From: Planctomycetota bacterium
Lineage (GTDB): Bacteria; Planctomycetota; Phycisphaerae; Sedimentisphaerales; Anaerobacaceae
Direction of reading: 5' to 3'
Length of the DNA: 47,490 nucleotides
NCBI GenBank assembly: GCA_022563885.1
Contig: JADFMM010000013.1
Coordinates: 1 to 47,490, forward strand
Within the stretch, counting starts at the first letter, position 1; every line of letters begins with the position of its first letter. The notes below the pieces were generated by a model. It saw nothing but the letters and a program-made list of their open reading frames with translations. It was not told the origin of the DNA and did no database searches. The position numbers and the translations under genes are program-made. Shown one piece after another: positions 15,223-24,715 of this stretch.

Positions 15223-15451
15223 CCGCGAGTCCCTCGTTTTCTTCGACGTAGCGCTCGACGACGGCGTTGGTCAAAATGACGTTAACCGCTTTCAGCAAAA
15301 GGTTAGCGGCCAGGTAAACGACCATGGCCCCGACCATGCCCCGCTTAGAGCAGGTCAGCGGTGAAATCCCGCTGAAGGTTCCCAGAATGGCGACCGCGAA
15401 AAAAAAGTAGACGGCGCAACGTATTGCAATCGGTCGGATAGGTAACAGCAT
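15206..15451 (-). CDS. Small two-helix membrane protein between flhA and fliA
   Basis: The 81-residue product has two hydrophobic segments (IAIRCAVYFFFAVAILGTF; GAMVVYLAANLLLKAVNVIL) and an acidic tail (ERYVEENEGLAGDHEN). The ATG at 15451 has GAGGA ten bases upstream. It occupies the place where many bacteria carry flhF and flhG, but is unrelated to those GTPases/ATPases. Tight spacing with flhA and an overlap with fliA indicate a role in, or at least expression with, the flagellar export apparatus. Confidence 0.6.
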   Translation of the reverse strand: MLLPIRPIAIRCAVYFFFAVAILGTFSGISPLTCSKRGMVGAMVVYLAANLLLKAVNVILTNAVVERYVEENEGLAGDHEN

Positions 15452-15497
15452 AGCGAACGATCCTCATTTCATAGGGTTGGCATGCTCATGCCTGGTT

Positions 15498-17648
15498 TCA
15501 AACGGCGGCTCCTACCGGGACACCCGGTGCCTGCATCGAAACAGGTTGATCGGTTGGCAGGCTAATGGTCTCAATAGGTTCCACGTCCACTCCCAACACA
15601 ATCTCATCATAGGCAATCACGGGCAACATTTTGACAGTACGTGCCAACAACTCCGAGATGTTGTATCGCAACCGGGAGTCACAGAGCAGGACCACTCGAT
15701 CCAGCCCCTGGTCCATGGCTTGCTTCCACGCAGCCGCCACCTTCTGACTCAATTCGAGCGCCATGTCGGTGGGCAACGCCAGGCTCAGTTCGCCCCCCTC
15801 CTGACGCAAAAGAGTGGTCATGTGATTCTCGAAAACCGGATCGAAGGTAATCGCCTTCACCTTCTTGTCTGCACTCAGGCACATATCGGTAATCGTGCGG
15901 GTCAGCGACTTACGCACCATTTCCGTGAGCGCGACGGCGTGCTTGGTCTTGGAACCATGCTCTGACAAGGCTTCCACGATAGTGGTCAGTTCACGGATGG
16001 GAATACCATCCTTCAGCAGGTTTTTGAGAATGCGTTGCAGCAATCCAATGGTGACGACTCCGTCGGCACCCAAGGTCTCTCCCACCAGGGAAGGTTGTTC
16101 TTTGCGGAGACGGTCCACGAGCTGTTGTACGTCTTCTCGGGTCAGCAATTCATCTGCGTGCTGCCGTAGACTCTCGGACAGATGTGTCATGAACACGGAT
16201 TCGGGATCAATCACCGTGTATCCGCTAAGCTCCGCTTCTTCTTTGTTTTCCGGCGCAATCCAGAGAGCCGGTAGACCGTAGACGGGTTCTACCGTCTCAA
16301 TCCCTTTCACCGGACTCATGACCCCGCCGGGATCCATGGCCAAAAACATGCTGGGCTCCAGACTCCCTGCGGCAATGCGTAACTCGTTGAGACGCACCTG
16401 ATAGGCATTGGCCTCCAAGTTGATGTCGTCTCGCAGTCGCACCAGAGGGATGACAAGACCTAGCTCCTGTACAAACTTGCGTCGCAAGGCTCCGATTCGC
16501 TCGAAAATGGTGTCATTCTTGCGGGGATCCACCATGCCAATCAGACCAACGCCCACATGGACCGACACTCTGTCCATATCCAAGAGGTCTTCGACGGGCT
16601 CCTTTTCTTTGGATTTGGGTTTCGCGTCTTCCGCTTGCGGGGCCTCCCTGTCGCTCTGGGCGCGTCGGGCAAACTGACTGAGTACCCCCATCCCCGCAGC
16701 CAGCATCAGGAACTGAACCATGGGCATCCCCGGTATAAACGCCATGGCAGCAACAATAATCCCCGCAGTCAACAACGGCTTGCTCGCGGTCAAAAACTGG
16801 GAAGATAGATCCTCTCCCACACTCATCTGCGAGGAGATCTTGGTGACCAGAAAACCGGAACTCACCGAGATGATCATGGAGGGGATCTGACTCACCAATC
16901 CGTCCCCAATGGAGAGGATCGAATAGGTTTGGGCCGCATCGGCAAAGCCCATGCCGTTGAAGTAGCCCATGGCGATGCCGCCGATCAGATTGATGATGGT
17001 GATGATGATCCCCGCCTTGGCGTCCCCCCGGATAAACTTGCTGGCACCATCCATCGCCCCGTAAAACTCACTTTCTTTGACGATCTTAGCGCGTCGCTCC
17101 TTGGCCTCAGCTTCCGTGACGATGCCGGCATTCAAGTCGGCATCAACGGCCATCTGTTTTCCCGGCATCGCGTCCAGCGTAAATCGAGCCGACACTTCAC
17201 TGATCCGCTCGGCACCCTTGGTGATCACAATAAACTGGATGATCACCAAAATCAGAAATATCACCAGGCCGACAACGAGGCTGCCGCCCGCCATAAACAT
17301 ACCAAAGGTATTAATAAGATCGCCTGCCTCCCCGTGCAAGAGGATGAGTCGGGTTGAGGCGACGTTCAAGGACATGCGAAAGAGGGTCACGAACAGCAGC
17401 AAGGAAGGGAACGTGGATAATTCCAAGGCCTCTTTCGTGGCGAGTGTCACAATGAGCACGGCTATAGACAAAGTGATACTGCAGGTCAGGAAAAAATCCA
17501 GTATCCAGGTGGGCAGAGGAATGATCAGGGTGGCCAGCACGACCACAATCCCTGCGGCCATGAGGGTATTGCTGTGCGTCAGAACGGGCGATCTCCGCGT
17601 GGGATCATTTAGCTCTTTCTGCTGGGTTGTTTGTTTTGAATCTGCCAT
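15498..17648 (-). CDS. flhA: Flagellar type III export gate protein FlhA
   Basis: The 716-residue protein has about eight N-terminal transmembrane helices, the FHIPEP signature RFTLDAMPGKQMAVDADLNA (near residues 155-175), and the large cytoplasmic export-platform domain ending near residue 700. Length is usual for FlhA. It forms the nonameric ring that receives export substrates and chaperones such as FlgN. The ATG at 17648 fits homologues though it lacks a clear ribosome-binding site; it follows fliN by 36 bp. flhB, fliP, fliQ and fliR are not in the window. Confidence 0.97.
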   Translation of the reverse strand: MADSKQTTQQKELNDPTRRSPVLTHSNTLMAAGIVVVLATLIIPLPTWILDFFLTCSITLSIAVLIVTLATKEALELSTFPSLLLFVTLFRMSLNVASTRLILLHGEAGDLINTFGMFMAGGSLVVGLVIFLILVIIQFIVITKGAERISEVSARFTLDAMPGKQMAVDADLNAGIVTEAEAKERRAKIVKESEFYGAMDGASKFIRGDAKAGIIITIINLIGGIAMGYFNGMGFADAAQTYSILSIGDGLVSQIPSMIISVSSGFLVTKISSQMSVGEDLSSQFLTASKPLLTAGIIVAAMAFIPGMPMVQFLMLAAGMGVLSQFARRAQSDREAPQAEDAKPKSKEKEPVEDLLDMDRVSVHVGVGLIGMVDPRKNDTIFERIGALRRKFVQELGLVIPLVRLRDDINLEANAYQVRLNELRIAAGSLEPSMFLAMDPGGVMSPVKGIETVEPVYGLPALWIAPENKEEAELSGYTVIDPESVFMTHLSESLRQHADELLTREDVQQLVDRLRKEQPSLVGETLGADGVVTIGLLQRILKNLLKDGIPIRELTTIVEALSEHGSKTKHAVALTEMVRKSLTRTITDMCLSADKKVKAITFDPVFENHMTTLLRQEGGELSLALPTDMALELSQKVAAAWKQAMDQGLDRVVLLCDSRLRYNISELLARTVKMLPVIAYDEIVLGVDVEPIETISLPTDQPVSMQAPGVPVGAAV

Positions 17649-17684
17649 ACCGTTCTGTTGCGTCAGGGAGAAGGAGGTGCCGGC

Positions 17685-18044
17685 CTACGGAACCGGTGCA
17701 TCGCCTCCAGGCGCGTCCAGTCCAACCACCGAATTGATCTTGATCGCGAAACAGTCATCCACCACGACGACATCGCCTTCGGCAAACTTGGTCCCCTGCA
17801 GGTAGAGGTCTGCGGGAGCATCGATGCTCTTGCCCAATTCCAGTACGGCACCCGGACCGAGCTGTAGCAGCTTCTTAACGGGCATTTCAACGGTGCCCAG
17901 AGCGACGGTGACTTCCACATCAATATCGAGGAGAAGATCGAACTGCCCGGACGAGGGAGCCACACCCTGTTCCGACACCTCGGGTAATTCGATGGGTTGC
18001 ACCGGGGTCTTTTCGGCGGTGGCTTCCTTTGTTGCTTTCGCCAT
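17685..18044 (-). CDS. fliN: Flagellar motor switch protein FliN
   Basis: The 119-residue product consists of a polar N-terminal tail and a SpoA domain (LLLDIDVEVTVALGTVEMPV; LGPGAVLELGKSIDAPADLY; VVVDDCFAIKINSVVG). FliN forms the lower C-ring with FliM and helps dock the export ATPase complex. The ATG at 18044 has AAGGA seven bases upstream; the longer frame would overlap fliM. Gene order fliL-fliM-fliN-flhA is canonical. Confidence 0.93.
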   Translation of the reverse strand: MAKATKEATAEKTPVQPIELPEVSEQGVAPSSGQFDLLLDIDVEVTVALGTVEMPVKKLLQLGPGAVLELGKSIDAPADLYLQGTKFAEGDVVVVDDCFAIKINSVVGLDAPGGDAPVP

Positions 18045-18079
18045 GCTGTTTTCCTTAACAATCCGGCCCGGCACCAGGG

Positions 18080-19063
18080 TCAGGTGGCTTGGGTGCAGGC
18101 GTCGGTAATCAACACGCACTGCTGTTGTTGCCGTCTGCCCGGGATGCCGCGAAACGCGGTCCTATTCGCGAAATGGATGTCAATCATCTGATGCACGGCC
18201 TGATCCAAGACCAGCACATCACCGACTCTCAAACTCATGAGTTCCGGCAGTTTCAGAGCGACGGTGCCCAGCACCGGGGTCAGAGGCACAGTCATCAGAT
18301 GAACGGACTCCATGATGGCCTCCGAACAGTCTATCGTCTCGAGGCCCTCACCCGGTCGGTTCACCTGTGGGTCCCAGCCCACCAGCGGCCCGAACAGATC
18401 ACAGGGCACTACGAGCGTGACGTCTTGAGTGGCGTCCGCCTCCGAGGGCTTGATACCTATCGTGACACTCAGCAGGCTTTCGGTTCCGGGCCATGTGACG
18501 GGCAACTTGTCCATGACCATCTCTTCACTGGCTGTGACATCGAGACTGGCATGCATCAGCCGAACCTTGTCCACCAAGACCTTCGATATGCCGTAGATGA
18601 GTGATTCTTCCAAAACCGAGAGCGGTTCACCCTCCCCTTCGGTGACTTGTTCCGGGGTTTCGCCTAGCAAAAGCTTGCCCCACCCTCGGGCCGTCTCCGG
18701 TGGAATCGCCAAGAAGCCACAGACATCCGCCTCCGGCGCCGACCGGATCGGCAGGAAGTAACCCGCATTGTCCGAGTCGCCAAAGTCCTTGATCACTTCA
18801 CTGGCGTAACGCTGGCTCATCGATTCCACCGTCGCTTCCACCTGTCCCTGACAGACTTCGGAAAAGACCGCCGCGAAGGCCTCGGCCAACCCTCCGGTCG
18901 CTTCGGTCAGTTCGGTCCAGGCATCGCCGGCAAAGACTCGGCAGGCCTTCCAGTCATGCGCCGTAAACTCCGGTTGCACGAGGTCCGACGGCACAGATCC
19001 CACCGCCTGGATCAGATGATTCAAGTTGGCACGGTCAAGGGGGTTCGTCGTCAGAACCGTCAC
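18080..19063 (-). CDS. fliM: Flagellar motor switch protein FliM
   Basis: The 327-residue product has a divergent N-terminal CheY-binding-like helix (LDRANLNHLIQAVGS, compare LSQxEIDALL), a central CheC/FliM-type domain, and a C-terminal SpoA domain (LGTVALKLPELMSLRVGDVL; QMIDIHFANRTAFRGIPG). Start at GTG 19063: the stop of fliL overlaps it (GTGA) and GAGGG lies seven bases upstream, implying translational coupling. Overall similarity to textbook FliM looks low, as is usual in planctomycetes, but the operon position between fliL and fliN makes the call firm. Confidence 0.85.
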   Translation of the reverse strand: MTVLTTNPLDRANLNHLIQAVGSVPSDLVQPEFTAHDWKACRVFAGDAWTELTEATGGLAEAFAAVFSEVCQGQVEATVESMSQRYASEVIKDFGDSDNAGYFLPIRSAPEADVCGFLAIPPETARGWGKLLLGETPEQVTEGEGEPLSVLEESLIYGISKVLVDKVRLMHASLDVTASEEMVMDKLPVTWPGTESLLSVTIGIKPSEADATQDVTLVVPCDLFGPLVGWDPQVNRPGEGLETIDCSEAIMESVHLMTVPLTPVLGTVALKLPELMSLRVGDVLVLDQAVHQMIDIHFANRTAFRGIPGRRQQQQCVLITDACTQAT

Positions 19064-19635
19064 TGTATGGCCCTCTCGCTGAAGAGTACGTCGATAACCA
19101 GGGGCTTCACGTCGGGAAAAAGTAACTCATTGAGTCCATCTTTAACGTGCGCCAACACCCGTTTGAGGTTCTTCTCCCCCTGTAGTTCGCTGACCGTCAG
19201 ATTTGAAACGTAGATCATGATCCAGTTGATTATCTTGTGCATGTTTTTGGTCATGTGTGCCTCTCCCCCGACAGGATCGAACTGGCCACTCATCTCCAGT
19301 TTGAACCCCGCTCGGAGATAACGCCGAGCCCCAGGGTCCATCAGGTTCGCCACCACCGGCGGCACGTCGAAAACCCATGTGTTTGTTTCCTTGGCTTTGG
19401 TATTCAGCATCTTGACATAATCCGGTTCTTCATCCTCTTCTTCAACTGCCGCGGCATCCGCGGAAACATCATTACCGGCGGCAATAATGCGTCCCAAGAA
19501 ATAACCGCCCCCAGCACAGAGAGGGACGATCACGCCCAGGAGTATCCAGGGCAGTTTGCTCTTCTTGACCGACTGTTCTTTCGCCTCATTCTCTTCGCCT
19601 GTTCCTTCTTGTGGGACGTCGTCGTTAGCCATCAT
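19060..19635 (-). CDS. fliL: Flagellar basal body-associated protein FliL
   Basis: The 191-residue protein has a charged cytoplasmic tail, one transmembrane helix (LPWILLGVIVPLCAGGGYFL, about residues 28-48) and a periplasmic domain with RRYLRAGFKLEMS and a C-terminal LLFPDVKPLVIDVLFSERA. FliL surrounds stator units and supports motor torque. Two adjacent ATGs (19635, 19632) are possible; GAGG is better spaced from the second. Overlaps fliM by 4 bp. Confidence 0.88.
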   Translation of the reverse strand: MMANDDVPQEGTGEENEAKEQSVKKSKLPWILLGVIVPLCAGGGYFLGRIIAAGNDVSADAAAVEEEDEEPDYVKMLNTKAKETNTWVFDVPPVVANLMDPGARRYLRAGFKLEMSGQFDPVGGEAHMTKNMHKIINWIMIYVSNLTVSELQGEKNLKRVLAHVKDGLNELLFPDVKPLVIDVLFSERAIQ

Positions 19636-19675
19636 CTACCTCGCAGACGTATGGGTTCAGGTGCATCCCTGCCAA

Positions 19676-21214
19676 TCATGTGGGCACAAGGCACTCCTGT
19701 TCCTTGTAGCGTCGAATCCTCTCACGTAGAGTTCGGTCACATATGCCCAGCACTTCAGCCGCTTTTTTGCGATTCCCTGCCATTTTACGGAGGGTATCGG
19801 TGATCGCCCGCCGTTCCACGACATCGAGCGAGAGCCCGCCCAAATCCTCGGTTTCTCGTAGCATAGACCCCAGTCCCAGACCCGCGCCCTGCGGTGCGAC
19901 TTGAATGTCCGGGGCCCTCCTCTCCACTGCGGGCCCCTCGGCCGCTGGGTCCTGAGGAACACCATCAAACAACCAATAGACGTCTGCCAGAGAGAGCATC
20001 TCCCCGGCACCCAGAATCAGGGAAGTGCGGACCACGTTGCGTAACTGTCGGACATTGCCGGGCCAGCTGTATTTCGCAAAGATCTCCAACATCGTGGGGT
20101 CCAGTTCCTTAATGTATCGCTGACTCTCGCGGGCGTAGGTGTTCACGAAATACCAAACCAAATCGACCAAATCGTCGGTTCGCTGCCTCAGCGGCGGCAA
20201 CACCAAGCGCGTGGCACTGAGCCGATAATAGAGGTCTTGTCTGAACCGTCCCGCCTGTATTTCCTGCAACAGATCCTTGTTGGTGGTGCTGAGAATACGG
20301 ACATCGACCTTGATGTTCTCGTTTCCTCCCACCCGCTCGAATTCCTGCTGTTCGATGAGTCGTAAGAGTTTTGCCTGGAAATGGAGGGGTGTCTCAGTGA
20401 TCTCGTCAAGCAACAGCGTGCCCCCGTGGGCGTTTTCAAAACGACCTTTGCGTTGGGCGTAGGCGCCGGTGAAGGCCCCCTTCTCATGGCCGAACAGTTC
20501 GCTTTCCAACAACGAGTCACTCAGGGCGGCGCAGTTGATCCGCACATAGGGCCCCATAGACCGTTTGCTCTTGTGATGAATCAGGGCGGAGATGATTTCC
20601 TTGCCGGTGCCGCTTTCACCACTTATGACCACCGGGGCCGAGGTGGGCGCGATCCGCTCCGCCAATTCCGTAACATGTAGCATTGAGGGACTCTTGCCCA
20701 CGATGGCATAGAGACTCTTGCTACCTTCCTGGGCAGCCGCCAGTTTGGACACACCGTGATTGGGCACATGTGTCTCCAAGATCCGCGTGACCTCGTCGGC
20801 CTGGAGCGGTTTGATCAGGAAGCCATTGCAGCCCATCGCCATGGCCTCTTGCACCATCCGAGTGGTGGTCCTAAGCACCGCGGTGGCATCAGCCTCGGCC
20901 TGGCCCTGGCGCGGATCATGCCGGGCCAGTTCGTGTGATCCCACCATGGGGATCACAGGCAGTTCCGGGCTGTTGCTGCGAAGCTGCCTTAATGTTTCAG
21001 GATCCAGCCCCAGACCGCGTCGGGTCCCGTCTGTCGCACAAGGTCCCACGAAGATGAGATCACACGCGTTGCGATCCAGGTAACGCAGCGCGGCGCTGCG
21101 TCCGTCGGCATTGTGAGCACGGATTCCCCGCTTCGCCAAGATCTTCAGCATGAACTTGGCGACCTCCAGGTCGTCATCGATGATCAGTACGTTGCTGGTA
21201 TTCTGCGTTCTCAT
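19676..21214 (-). CDS. Sigma-54 activator with degenerate receiver, flagellar FlrC-like
   Basis: The 512-residue protein has an N-terminal receiver-like domain (1-150), a sigma-54 AAA+ domain (about 168-395) and a C-terminal Fis-type HTH (NRKKAAEVLGICDRTLRERI). Walker A GESGTGKE is at 199-206 and the sigma-54 contact loop GAFTGA at 246-251, both intact. The receiver keeps D13-D15 and the K135-P136 switch pair but has Gly57 where the phosphorylated Asp should be, and a long insertion before the switch. It is thus unlikely to be turned on by ordinary phosphorylation. It is encoded inside the operon it may activate. No good ribosome-binding site precedes the ATG. Confidence 0.9.
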   Translation of the reverse strand: MRTQNTSNVLIIDDDLEVAKFMLKILAKRGIRAHNADGRSAALRYLDRNACDLIFVGPCATDGTRRGLGLDPETLRQLRSNSPELPVIPMVGSHELARHDPRQGQAEADATAVLRTTTRMVQEAMAMGCNGFLIKPLQADEVTRILETHVPNHGVSKLAAAQEGSKSLYAIVGKSPSMLHVTELAERIAPTSAPVVISGESGTGKEIISALIHHKSKRSMGPYVRINCAALSDSLLESELFGHEKGAFTGAYAQRKGRFENAHGGTLLLDEITETPLHFQAKLLRLIEQQEFERVGGNENIKVDVRILSTTNKDLLQEIQAGRFRQDLYYRLSATRLVLPPLRQRTDDLVDLVWYFVNTYARESQRYIKELDPTMLEIFAKYSWPGNVRQLRNVVRTSLILGAGEMLSLADVYWLFDGVPQDPAAEGPAVERRAPDIQVAPQGAGLGLGSMLRETEDLGGLSLDVVERRAITDTLRKMAGNRKKAAEVLGICDRTLRERIRRYKEQECLVPT

Positions 21215-21227
21215 CGTCCGTTTAGTG

Positions 21228-22127
21228 TCAATCGTGTGCCGTCTCGGTGGGGTCGTTCACCTGCTGCAGGGATTCGATGAGTTCCCATGGTTTTTCCGTC
21301 GCATACCAGTCCACGAGTGCCAGCCAGATCTCGGCCGTCTCCTTCCAAATGGAATCAGGATGCTCAGTCAATAGCTGCTGAAACATCCGACCGGCCTCGG
21401 CCGGGTCCCCGTGGCGGACACAACTGCCGGCCTGAAAGATCGCCCAGGCACGTCTGCGTTTGACCGCCGGATCGTCTTGCTTCATACGTTTCAAGGCCAC
21501 TCGGTAATAGGAGGCCGCTTCCTGCAGAAAGCCGCTCTCCCGCAACAATTCGGCCATTTCAAAGGGCCTGTCCATTTCGTCGGCGTGGCCAGACAACGCT
21601 TCCAGGTGGGCCAGGGTGTTCTTAACGGTATCGTTCGGTTCCACCGCAGGTCGCATTGGAGGAGGCGTGGGCCTCGGCGCACTTGGACCGGGGACGGGAC
21701 TGGAACGGATTTCGGATTGCGTCTGGTTGGGATCGGAGGATGAGACCCCATTGGGCTCGGGAGCCTTGGACGCATCTTTTACATCTGTCACCTCTGTCGA
21801 CTCTGTCGGCGGAGACGGGGTCTGTCTCTTTCGGTTGAGACGTATGGCCTGCACCCGCTCGATGAGCCGCAAGAGTTTTTCCTTTTCCCGCAGTTGTTGA
21901 GGTGTCTCGTCCGCCAGACCCGCCGGGCTCTTCCAGTACTGACTCGGAATTCTTGGTGTCTTCTCATCAAGCTGCAGATTGTCACCGGGCTGAGAGGCGG
22001 TCTTTGGGGCCGTAGCGGAGGTCACCGCCCAACGCCCGTGGGAGAGGAGGACCAGCAGCACCAGCGCCGCGCAGAGGCTACCGCCATATCCCAGCGGAGA
22101 AGAACGCCCGCGCTTCGGCACACTCAT
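21228..22127 (-). CDS. Exported TPR-like protein of the flagellar operon
   Basis: The 299-residue product has an N-terminal hydrophobic signal or anchor (SLCAALVLLVLLSHGRWAV), a Pro/Ser/Thr-rich linker (about 100-160, with PSPPTESTEVT and PRPTPPPMRPAVEP), and a helical TPR-like C-terminal part (MAELLRESGFLQEAASYYRV; AEAGRMFQQLLTEHPDSIW). The start overlaps the upstream gene (ATGA). Probably a periplasmic scaffold acting with the 848-residue TPR protein. No specific family recognised. Confidence 0.65.
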   Translation of the reverse strand: MSVPKRGRSSPLGYGGSLCAALVLLVLLSHGRWAVTSATAPKTASQPGDNLQLDEKTPRIPSQYWKSPAGLADETPQQLREKEKLLRLIERVQAIRLNRKRQTPSPPTESTEVTDVKDASKAPEPNGVSSSDPNQTQSEIRSSPVPGPSAPRPTPPPMRPAVEPNDTVKNTLAHLEALSGHADEMDRPFEMAELLRESGFLQEAASYYRVALKRMKQDDPAVKRRRAWAIFQAGSCVRHGDPAEAGRMFQQLLTEHPDSIWKETAEIWLALVDWYATEKPWELIESLQQVNDPTETAHD

Positions 22128-24670
22128 GGTGCAACCTCTGGGGCCAACACGCCCCCATTTACCGGATCAGCTTCAGACGCGTGCGGTTCGGGTAGCAGCC
22201 TTCGTGCCCGCCTCAGCATGAGTTCAGCCGCCTTGCCGAATTCCCTGCGCTGGGCATGGGCCCCTGCCAACATCTCCAGCACCTGGGGATGAAGCGAGTC
22301 GTCAAGGTCCCCTTTGAGAAGTTGGTCACCCAGTTCAATGGCCCTGTCTGCATGACCCATGGCCAGGGTCATTTCGGCAATCTTGTACTGCATCCGCTGG
22401 GCCTCGATTCCCGGCTCCAAGACATTCAAGGTCTGGGTGTACCATTGTCGAGCCCGGTCCAACTCGCTGTTCAATTCATAGCAGGTGGCCAGTTCGACAT
22501 AGGCTAGGGCCCGCTCCTCGTTGTCCTGGAGAGACGTCAACCCATCGAGCAGGTGGGCAGTGGCGGTGGGATAGGACCCCATCAGGCGGAACATATGGGC
22601 CTTGAGGATCATGATCCTGTTGCCGTCCTGACGCGAGAGTCTAAATTGGGGCTTCATCAGGAGTTGCTCCAGCGCCGCAACGTAGTGTCCCAACGCAATC
22701 TGGGACCGGACATAACTGTCCAGTGCCTCTACGTAAAAGGTGCCCATGACGTCTCTCTCCAGGGCTTGCAGCAGGGCGGCCTCGGCCTTGTCATAGAGTT
22801 CCTGCTCCAGAAAGGCCTTTCCCTGTAGAAAATAGGCCTCTGTGACCTGGTCATCCGGCTTCTTGGCACGGGCGCGATGATAGTAGCCGAACCATTTTAT
22901 CGCCTCCTTGTGTTGATGGGCCAGAGACGCGCACAGGCCCGCGCCAAACGCCGCCTCCATGGCGGATTTGGGAGACATCTCCAGCAGGTAGACCCGCCGG
23001 TACACTATTGCGGCCTCGCGGGGCTGGCCCGCCTTAAGTTTGGCGTCGGCCAGATAGATCAAGGCGTTCCCCGAAAACTCCACATCAGGGTACTGCTGAG
23101 TGAGGTTTTCGAGATCTTCACTCGCCCCGTCAAAGTCTGCCGTGTTGGTCTTGAGCCTACTGGAGTTTAGCAGGGCATAAGGGGCCAGATCAGACTGCCT
23201 GAAACGATTCGATACCTGGAAATACTCCTGCAGAGCGGCGGCGGTCTGATCGGTCTGCTCGTAGAGCAGCGCCTGGGCGAAATGGGCCTTGGGCAGGTAG
23301 ACCGACTCCTCGTCGGCCGTGCCGATTAAAGACCGCCAGAGAGAAATGGTCCACCGCGTAAGGTTTTCTCGACGGGCCGTGAGCGACTGCTCATCCAGGG
23401 GATCGGTGATGTGGACCACGTCGTTGGCGTCGCGACGGGCAAAGAGCCCGGCGGCGCCGGCGATGGCGGCGATCGCTTGGGCGTCGGTCACGCCCGCCAG
23501 ATACAAGTGGATCGGCCGCTCCTTGACAGCCGAGCCGATTCGGTCGACTTCGGCCTCGGGATCAAATGACCAGTCCACGTCCAGCCCTGTTTTCTTGGCA
23601 AGACGTTGGATGAGGTCCCCGACGGAGGCGCCTCGACAAACCAGCTCCCAGGAAGGTACCGCCAGGGACCCGTCCACCATGGCAATACGGGGCCCCAGGA
23701 GGGCTTCGTCGTACTTCTCCTGACCGGAGGCCAGCAGGGTCATAAATGATTCGTCGTCGCGACCGAGGAAGGGGTCTGCCACGGCCGGCGCATCGAAGAG
23801 CACCTGAGGCAGCCCATGGTCCGCATCGTGCAGACCCAAGCAATAGAGCGTCATAGCCTTACTCTCGATAAACCCGCAACTTCTCTTGAAGGCGTGGATC
23901 CAAACATGCTCACGTTCCGCGACATCGATGAGGGCCAATGCCTGGCGGGCTCGCCGGGCGGCCGTGAAAAAATTCTCATCGTGCAGTTCCGCCAGGGCCT
24001 GGTGGTATCGTCCGAGTGCCACAATCAAGGGGACCTGCGTCTCGGACACCACCTCTCGAAAAATGCGGCTGGCGGCCGTTAACTGCCCCAGGCCTTTTTG
24101 GCAGAGGGCCAGCCGATAGAGCAGGAAGGCCTTCTGTGCCCTGGATTGGCGGCCGTCAGGCATGCCTTCGTGCAATTCGTAGAAGATGCGGTAGGCATTG
24201 AAGAAGTCCTGCTCCTCATACATCCCTTCCGCCCGGCCGATGGACAAGGCCTCTTCAGGCCTCTCGCCCGCTCGGAGCTGCGGCAACGGCAGGATCCCAT
24301 CTGTCCTCGGCTCCCCTTGGGCCTCGGTCGCAGGGACCGTCGCGACAGCCTGGGCCGGTGTCAGACCTTCATCTTTCACCGGGGCAGCCCAGAAGAAGCA
24401 AGCGACTGCGACCACAGCAATCCCGAGGCCCACCACCAGCAGGACTTGCCGGTTCGTGATCCGCTTGGATGGCTGGACCGTCATCCCCTGCGCATAGTTC
24501 AGTTCTGGATCGAGCCCCTGCTCTGCTCCCACTTCCCCGCAGGGCTCGAAGGGAATGGTGAAAAGGTCCTCGGCGCCCGAACGTCGCGGCATCTCGGTCG
24601 TGAACAGATCGATGTTCGGTACGTCGCTGAAGGACGGCGGATAAAACGTACTCTGTTTTTCTTCGGCCAT
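22124..24670 (-). CDS. Large membrane-anchored TPR protein with a secretin/STN-like domain
   Basis: The 848-residue protein has a cytoplasmic tail of about 72 residues, one transmembrane helix (VLLVVGLGIAVVAVACFFWA), a periplasmic TPR block, a domain near residues 340-420 that resembles the STN (secretin and TonB N-terminal) fold (SVGDLIQRLAKKTGLDVDWS; IHLYLAGVTDAQAIAAIAGA; LFARRDANDVVHIT), and a long series of TPR repeats to the end. This layout suggests a large envelope scaffold. It is the first gene of the operon downstream of a sigma-54 promoter and is made with FliL/M/N, so it may be a motor or disc-like accessory. ATG at 24670 with AGGA upstream. Confidence 0.75.
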   Translation of the reverse strand: MAEEKQSTFYPPSFSDVPNIDLFTTEMPRRSGAEDLFTIPFEPCGEVGAEQGLDPELNYAQGMTVQPSKRITNRQVLLVVGLGIAVVAVACFFWAAPVKDEGLTPAQAVATVPATEAQGEPRTDGILPLPQLRAGERPEEALSIGRAEGMYEEQDFFNAYRIFYELHEGMPDGRQSRAQKAFLLYRLALCQKGLGQLTAASRIFREVVSETQVPLIVALGRYHQALAELHDENFFTAARRARQALALIDVAEREHVWIHAFKRSCGFIESKAMTLYCLGLHDADHGLPQVLFDAPAVADPFLGRDDESFMTLLASGQEKYDEALLGPRIAMVDGSLAVPSWELVCRGASVGDLIQRLAKKTGLDVDWSFDPEAEVDRIGSAVKERPIHLYLAGVTDAQAIAAIAGAAGLFARRDANDVVHITDPLDEQSLTARRENLTRWTISLWRSLIGTADEESVYLPKAHFAQALLYEQTDQTAAALQEYFQVSNRFRQSDLAPYALLNSSRLKTNTADFDGASEDLENLTQQYPDVEFSGNALIYLADAKLKAGQPREAAIVYRRVYLLEMSPKSAMEAAFGAGLCASLAHQHKEAIKWFGYYHRARAKKPDDQVTEAYFLQGKAFLEQELYDKAEAALLQALERDVMGTFYVEALDSYVRSQIALGHYVAALEQLLMKPQFRLSRQDGNRIMILKAHMFRLMGSYPTATAHLLDGLTSLQDNEERALAYVELATCYELNSELDRARQWYTQTLNVLEPGIEAQRMQYKIAEMTLAMGHADRAIELGDQLLKGDLDDSLHPQVLEMLAGAHAQRREFGKAAELMLRRARRLLPEPHASEADPVNGGVLAPEVAP

Positions 24671-24715
24671 TTAGGTCCTACTGAACGTCATTTCCTAGAG
24701 CAGGCCATAATATCC

